From Lingula anatina (taxonomy: Eukaryota > Brachiopoda > Lingulata > Lingulida > Lingulidae): DNA of 64,000 nucleotides. Made by a program: the position numbers and the translations under genes. Shown here piece after piece: positions 37,462-64,000 of this stretch. The stretch lies in NCBI RefSeq assembly GCF_001039355.2, contig NW_019774069.1, positions 560,346 through 624,345 on the forward strand. Direction: 5' to 3'. How positions within the stretch are numbered: the stretch's first letter is position 1; each line of letters opens with the position of its first letter. The notes below the pieces were generated by a model that did not search any database, was not told the origin of the DNA, and worked only from the letters and a program-made list of their open reading frames with translations.

Positions 37462-38496
37462 AACAAATTCAAACCAAATCTATGAACTTTACGTATTGCA
37501 TATTATAGTCATCTATGAGATTTTTCAAAACATTAAATATTTTTGCGCATTAAATATTTTCAGTAAGGCAAATATGATTATAATATAAGTGTCGATTCAA
37601 CTATGATGAATAAGATGCACATTCAAATACACTTACTCTCAGTGAATTGGTAAATATTAAAGCTTTGTCTATCTTCCAAGCAGGAACAACAATTGTGATC
37701 ACATTGCAGCTGCTGAGACGTCCGTGAAACCACCATAAGTTCGAATGCTATCTTGACTGTCAAGTTTTCGAAGTAAATCAGTATTGTTTTAATAGATGTT
37801 CTCGCTTTTGTTCACGTTACCGGTGCAAATATCTTAAGGGTCGGAATACTTGAAGGAAAAAAAAGTGACGCTATATACACCGGAGGTAAAAATAAAACTA
37901 CAGTACATAGGATATAACCACTTTTGAATTGTTCTCAAACACATGATCATATCAAAAATATGCGGGGGATAGCAGATTAGAACTAAAGAAAATGAGATTT
38001 CTGGAAAATGTGTTAATTATTTTTGATGAAGATCGGTTGACTGGCTGGTCGAGAAAAAACACTGATCAAATTGACTGACATGTACAGCACCAGCATGTGT
38101 GTTAAGGGACCGTCAGTAGTCCACACATTTTTCATTTGATAATACATCGTACAATCCATCGTGCAATACAGTCGGAAAATTGTCCAACTTGTGAACACTA
38201 AAGTTCCAGATTCCCATTCATAAAATAAGTAAAATATTATTGTTTTTCTCAGATGGCGTATCAAATTTCGGTGCTAAATTAAACTCTAGTTTGAAAAAGA
38301 GGCCAATACACGAACAGTACATTTCCTGATTCCGACAAATCACAACCATTCAAAATAGATACCTCAGATTCTTCTGTTGCATCTGATTTTAGTGCAACTC
38401 ATAAGTCAAATCACCATACAAATCTGTTACTGATTATAGAAAGTTTCAATATAAACATCATAAGCATCTGCACATCTATGTCCAAGAGAGAAAGAA

Positions 38497-38524
38497 ATCT
38501 AAAGAGAGAGAGAAAGAGAGAGAG
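38497..38524 (+). repeat. (GA)n microsatellite
   Basis: GAGAGAGA and GAAAGAGA units. Confidence 0.9.
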
Positions 38525-41500
38525 AATTGCTTTCATTCATTTATGTGCAAACAAAGATGAATTTTGTATTGTACGATCATTTTGTGCCTGCTAGTCTAAC
38601 CTTTCAGTTGTTGACGTTGTATATTCGGAAACCAAGCAGAGACCGGTCTATTTTAACGTGACCGTTTGAAACTTCAGGCAGCTGGTTGATGCAGTCGGTA
38701 AATCAATTATACGTAGACCGAAGTATAATAACACGTGCTTTTAACATACACGCACCCAACCTCAGTCCATGAACCAAACAAGATAGATAAATAAATGAAA
38801 TAGAATTAGATGAAATAAAATAAATATAATAAAATGAAATCTTTATAAAACCATGTATGATAACGCGATATAAAAATTAGGATAAAATATTCAAAGACTA
38901 TCAAAGGAAAACATTAAAATTTGGCCTTATGAATTATCTATCATCTGAATTAAGAGTCCAGAATGGTTACCAATCCAAATTTTTGATTTTGATCTAAAAT
39001 CTTGAACAATAAGTCTAATTTGCAGACAGGTTTTTCCGGCGTTATCTTGAAAATTCAAGTACGTATCCACCCGCTGATCAATGTGACAAAAGTTATGTTT
39101 CAGCGCTGTAAAGTCTTTTGGTTACACTGCGAAAAGGTCCAATTTTTCTTATTTCCAAACGTTTTGTAAAGATTAGTTTACTTCATAAAATAACATTTGA
39201 AGATTTTTACATGTGCCCTGATTATAAGTTTACTGAGTGAAATTTAACATGTAGATGTGAAAATGAACAAACATAGTTAATATAGTGATACATCATGTAT
39301 TAAAACGGAGCTACTATATGTTTTCTTTTATTATTAAAATAAAAACTATAAATGAGATAGTAAAGATGATGTAGGCTGGGGTGGATGGGGGCGAGCAATT
39401 GCCCCCATACAGAGATTTTAGAAAAATATATTTCGATGTTCATTATGTATAAGCCCTTCATTAAACAAGTTAGAGTCTCTTACTTTTCCTTCATTCAGCG
39501 AGTAGATTGGTACCACAAGAGGTATAAATAATATTAACGTCTCCTCCATCCTAAATTACATTTAGCACATTCACCCCATCATTCAAACCAAGTGAACAAA
39601 AAACATTACTTAATCCACCAAAGATTTTCTACCTGGTACAAAACTGCATGAACTTTACATACAACATTGTTACAGTTAGGAGACATCTGGTAGAGAATAT
39701 ATAGCTACATCACGCGACCACTGACACGATTGCGGCGAGGATAAAAGGCTTCCGACAATATCGGATTGTCACTAGAGCTTGGTTGGAATATTAAAAAGGA
39801 CATGTTATTTGCACAAATGACAGCTGGATTATACGTTGGATCAAGGTAAGAAAAAGGCAGGGATTTCCTTTAATCGTAGCGTCTACTTAATAGTGGAAAG
39901 TTATCTTCCAAAATTGACCAATTGTTCATTTTTTTAAAATTTTTTAATTTTTTATTTATTTATTTATTTATTTTTTTTTGTGATAAAAGCCTGAACATGG
40001 CCAGATTGCTTTAAATACTGATAGCTTTTGGATATGACATTTTTGCAAAATGGCCGCCAAAATATATCTGGACACATATGACCAAATATGGCGGCTGGTT
40101 TTTAGATAATTCTGGTGCTTCAAAAGGCTACTGAGCTTATTTTAATTCATTTTGCTAGGCTGCCCGAGTACTTGATCAGGTACGTCGTGATGTCTACCTA
40201 CAGCAGCTTAAGAGCCGTCTGATTATCCGAGAGTTACGGTGCCGTATCACAGCCTTACAGTACTAGCCACCTTGTAGCTACATGTAGCTGCATTTTCTTG
40301 GTCCTAACTATACTCTACAGTTGCATTCACCATTTCATTTTTTCCATGCGTATTCTCATAATGTACAACAGAAGAAAACCGACAGAATTTAGATGGCGAT
40401 GAAAAACAGCTACATGAAGATGACGAAGTCTTTAAAAAGTCTAAGTTCAAGATTTGTCAACAATGTTGTCAACAAATGCTGATTTAATTTGTATATTTCA
40501 GTAAGGTAAAATCATCTAAAAAGTAAGTTTTGTGAAAGATTAAGGGCTAAACGACCTAAGTATCAGATTCTGGTATGACTGACTGGTTAATCGTGGAAGC
40601 ACTTTGACGAACACATTTCCCTTCTGTATCTAGATAGCATCCATTTAAGATCTTCTTCAGTTAAAAAGACATAACTTACCTGCCTTTTCCAAACTGTTTT
40701 GACGGCCATTTTGTTATTTTATTAATATGATTTTTTGAGATGTTAAAAACAATCCCAATATGCACCTAAAATACATGTACTTACTTTCCACAGGGTACGC
40801 TAGTAGGTTGTTACAAAATTATTGTAAGTGTAATTATTGTAGTTTAAATTTATACTATTTTATACTATCTTGAAGGAAGCCCCTGATGTCAGAGGGTATA
40901 TAAAATACTTTCGGGTTGCGCAGAAAGATATTCGTACATCATTCTTTGACCGCTTTTTGTGCCAGTCATTCATTTAAACATATTCCATGAGCCAGTTAAA
41001 AATTATTTTAAAAAAATTACTTTGCACGTATAGTTGCAGTTTGCTTGTATTCAGTTGCAGGTTTCTACACTCAGACTCCTGGATGTCGCATTTCTCACGA
41101 AGCTACTCAAATTCTAAGACCTGCTCCATCTGTCTCGTAACCTACTCACTATAAAGACGGCCTAAAAATATTGGAAACAATTAAAGAAGGGGTAGTCTAC
41201 CAGTATTTATAAAAAAAGGCCAATGGAAAGGCAAAACAGACTTGATGTCCCTTATTTTGCTATTTGAAAATAATAATGAAAATAAATAAATGAATAAAAG
41301 ATCATTTAATAATGGGTAAGGTCGATTATGATGTACCAGTATGTAGGCCTACGTTAAGACAAACATCGCTAAGAAATGACAGGCTTCCGTGAGACTAAAA
41401 AAAAAAAAAAAAAGAAAAAGAAAAAGAAAACCCAGTAGTAAGTAGGCATTTTATTTGCAGGCGCTTGAATTGACATGTATTTTTGTAGGCCTACATGTGC

Positions 41501-41745
41501 GTATTAGTTGGCTCTGTAACAGGGGGTTTGATAGCCTATATGTATATCAAAGATTTAAGCTATATAATTTCGTAAAGTGAGAATAAGTTATTGGGTGCAC
41601 ATATTGATAACTCATGAATTTATTTTCAACACTTTGGTGACAGTAGGTCTATTACTTTAGGCATGTTAGGTATTGTCTGGAATGTAGAATCTGAATGAAT
41701 AATTTACTGTTAAAGCAGGATGTCAATACACCCAAAACCGATATT

Positions 41746-41788
41746 ATGTGAAATGCACCTGTATTTTATATAGAGGTGCATTTCACAT
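41746..41788. repeat. perfect 15-bp hairpin with 13-nt loop
   Basis: ATGTGAAATGCACCT (41746-41760) is the exact reverse complement of AGGTGCATTTCACAT (41774-41788). Confidence 0.85.
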
Positions 41789-41799
41789 GCTGAAGTGTC

Positions 41800-41821
41800 A
41801 AAAAAAAAATAAATAAATGAA

Positions 41822-41866
<45 letters not shown>

Positions 41867-41867
41867 G
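41800..41867 (+). repeat. (AAAT)n microsatellite
   Basis: About 15 AAAT units following a short poly-A run. Confidence 0.95.
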
Positions 41868-42899
41868 ATTGAATGAATTGAAAGTTTTATTCAATTTTTT
41901 AAACACACACATGTATCTATCCATCTATATATAGGGCCTATATAAAAAAAAATCCAATTTTAATTTAATGTTTTATTTTTACCATCCCTTTACATATGTA
42001 AGGAGCCTTAATTGTAACGCCTATGTTTCGGTTAACGCATGTTCCGGGTCATTTAATTTTAATTTTTTTATTGCGTTCCGATATATTTTGTATTAAGTCA
42101 CGTTAAATTATAGCCTACATGACGTAATTAAGGGCGTTATTATAAATAGTTAAACTGTAACTCAAGGGGCTAAATGTGTCATGGCTAATGCTATGTAACG
42201 TATGTTCCCCAGAAAAATTGTCAGAACATTTCATCTTACCCAAGTACTTGGTGCAATAGGAAACAGGTGCTGGGAGTTTGACATCTGATATCTGATACAA
42301 TATTTGGACCACGAATGGAAAATAGTTGTTTAATGCTTAGGCCCTATTTTACTGTCAGCTAGTAGGGTGTATCCCCCCTCCCTTTTTTATAGGCTATTCG
42401 GTGACAAGCCAACTAATGTCGCTCAAAAACAATCAACTGCTTTATACAGAAGGTTATCATATTTTTTTACAACGTTATAGGCCTACTTAATTGTAGGAGG
42501 TAAATCAAAGAACAAAACCAGCGATGATTGAATTTTCAAAGTGGGTAAAACGTTTCCACATATGGACGTTTTGCATTTGTGTCCTTTTTAGGGTTAGACG
42601 ACGAATTACTTTTTATTATTCATGAAAGTAAAACATAGTTTGCAATCTGTGCACTAAATATTTTCAAGAGCATGCCTGTGACCTTATTTACACCTCTATA
42701 TTAATATTTAAACTGTTGAATATTATCAAAGAAAAAGGTAGGTATTTATCGCAACTGCTGCACTCTACAACAATGAACTCCTTTTTTCCCTTTCCAGCCG
42801 TTTCTCATCTTCACTTTAGTGAAATGCTTTAGTTGTGTTGCTACAACCTTGTGCTTTGAACAGTGCATTCTTCCACGTTTAAAATGACTCACTTGCATT

Positions 42900-43094
42900 T
42901 CGTTCTCTCCCACACGGCAGAGATGTTTAGGCTTAGCATTTGTTATGAGGAATTAATCTTACTGCGTCTTATTTTGTTGTTTTAGTTGTTAGAGCAGCCA
43001 TCCTCGAGCATTTTAAACAACCCAAAACGAAACTGTGTGACGATCAGTGATCATTGTTGGTCTTATCTTGCGACCTTGCCTCTGGTGTTAAAAA
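42900..43094 (+). promoter_or_regulatory. 5' flank and 5' UTR of the NKCC gene
   Basis: This is the sequence immediately upstream of the start codon. The transcription start cannot be placed: no TATA box in a convincing position is seen. The only clear mark is the in-frame stop at 43089-43091, and AAAATGGCGG around the ATG resembles a YY1-type start-proximal site. A 5' UTR intron is possible. Confidence 0.3.

Positions 43095-64000
<20,906 letters not shown>

Larger units (their letters stand above)
37462..42899. other. intergenic upstream of NKCC
   Basis: AT-rich with (GA)n and (AAAT)n runs, a 15-bp hairpin and poly-A runs. No coding frame of note. Distal regulatory DNA of the cotransporter could lie here but cannot be shown. 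Confidence 0.55.

Overview
The window is metazoan nuclear DNA, AT-rich and intron-rich. The base composition, the GT-AG introns, the many degraded transposons and the protein sequence fit a marine invertebrate, perhaps a deuterostome, but the sequence does not fix the species. Only one protein-coding gene is firmly supported: a plus-strand Na-K-2Cl cotransporter (SLC12A1/2 class, NKCC) that starts at 43095 and runs off the right edge. I resolved eighteen exons by hand. All have canonical splice sites and phases that join into one open reading frame of 837 codons (about three quarters of a typical family member). The frame covers the cytosolic N-terminus with an RFxV kinase-docking motif and the phospho-threonine block, all 12 transmembrane segments, and the first part of the cytosolic C-terminal domain. 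A Tyr at the K+-site position of TM3 and paired Ser in TM8 argue for K+- and Na+-coupled transport (NKCC) rather than thiazide-type NCC.

Positions 1 to about 43000 look like a gene desert filled with old mobile-element debris. It holds foldback elements (4503-4662, 9472-9637 and 22073-22375, with a further arm at 33914-34030), two larger non-autonomous DNA elements with word-rich interiors (22593-23977 with a relative at 9284-10030, and 36503-37461), two Tc1/mariner transposase relics on the minus strand (about 7780-8020 and 28498-28662), a LINE endonuclease relic (17210-17530), a dispersed hAT-like repeat (14473 and 30842) and many microsatellites. A 570-bp near-identical direct repeat (13658 and 14633) abuts a single N and is most likely an unmerged haplotype in the assembly. 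A CpG-richer spot at 33360-33900, with NRF1-, ETS- and YY1-like sites and coding-like frames, is the only candidate for a second gene.

The cotransporter introns are also colonised. Intron 1 (9.2 kb) carries a LINE reverse-transcriptase relic and an almost perfectly palindromic element. Intron 6 carries a 5'-truncated L1/Tx1-like LINE flanked on both sides by (TTA)n. Intron 17 contains a possible symmetric 72-nt cassette exon, placed in the C-terminal linker where vertebrate NKCC1 also has a cassette exon. I saw no tRNA, rRNA or CRISPR feature. No new defence or enzymatic system is evident; the most unusual material is the mobile-element landscape and an over-represented palindromic word, GTAGGCCTAC.
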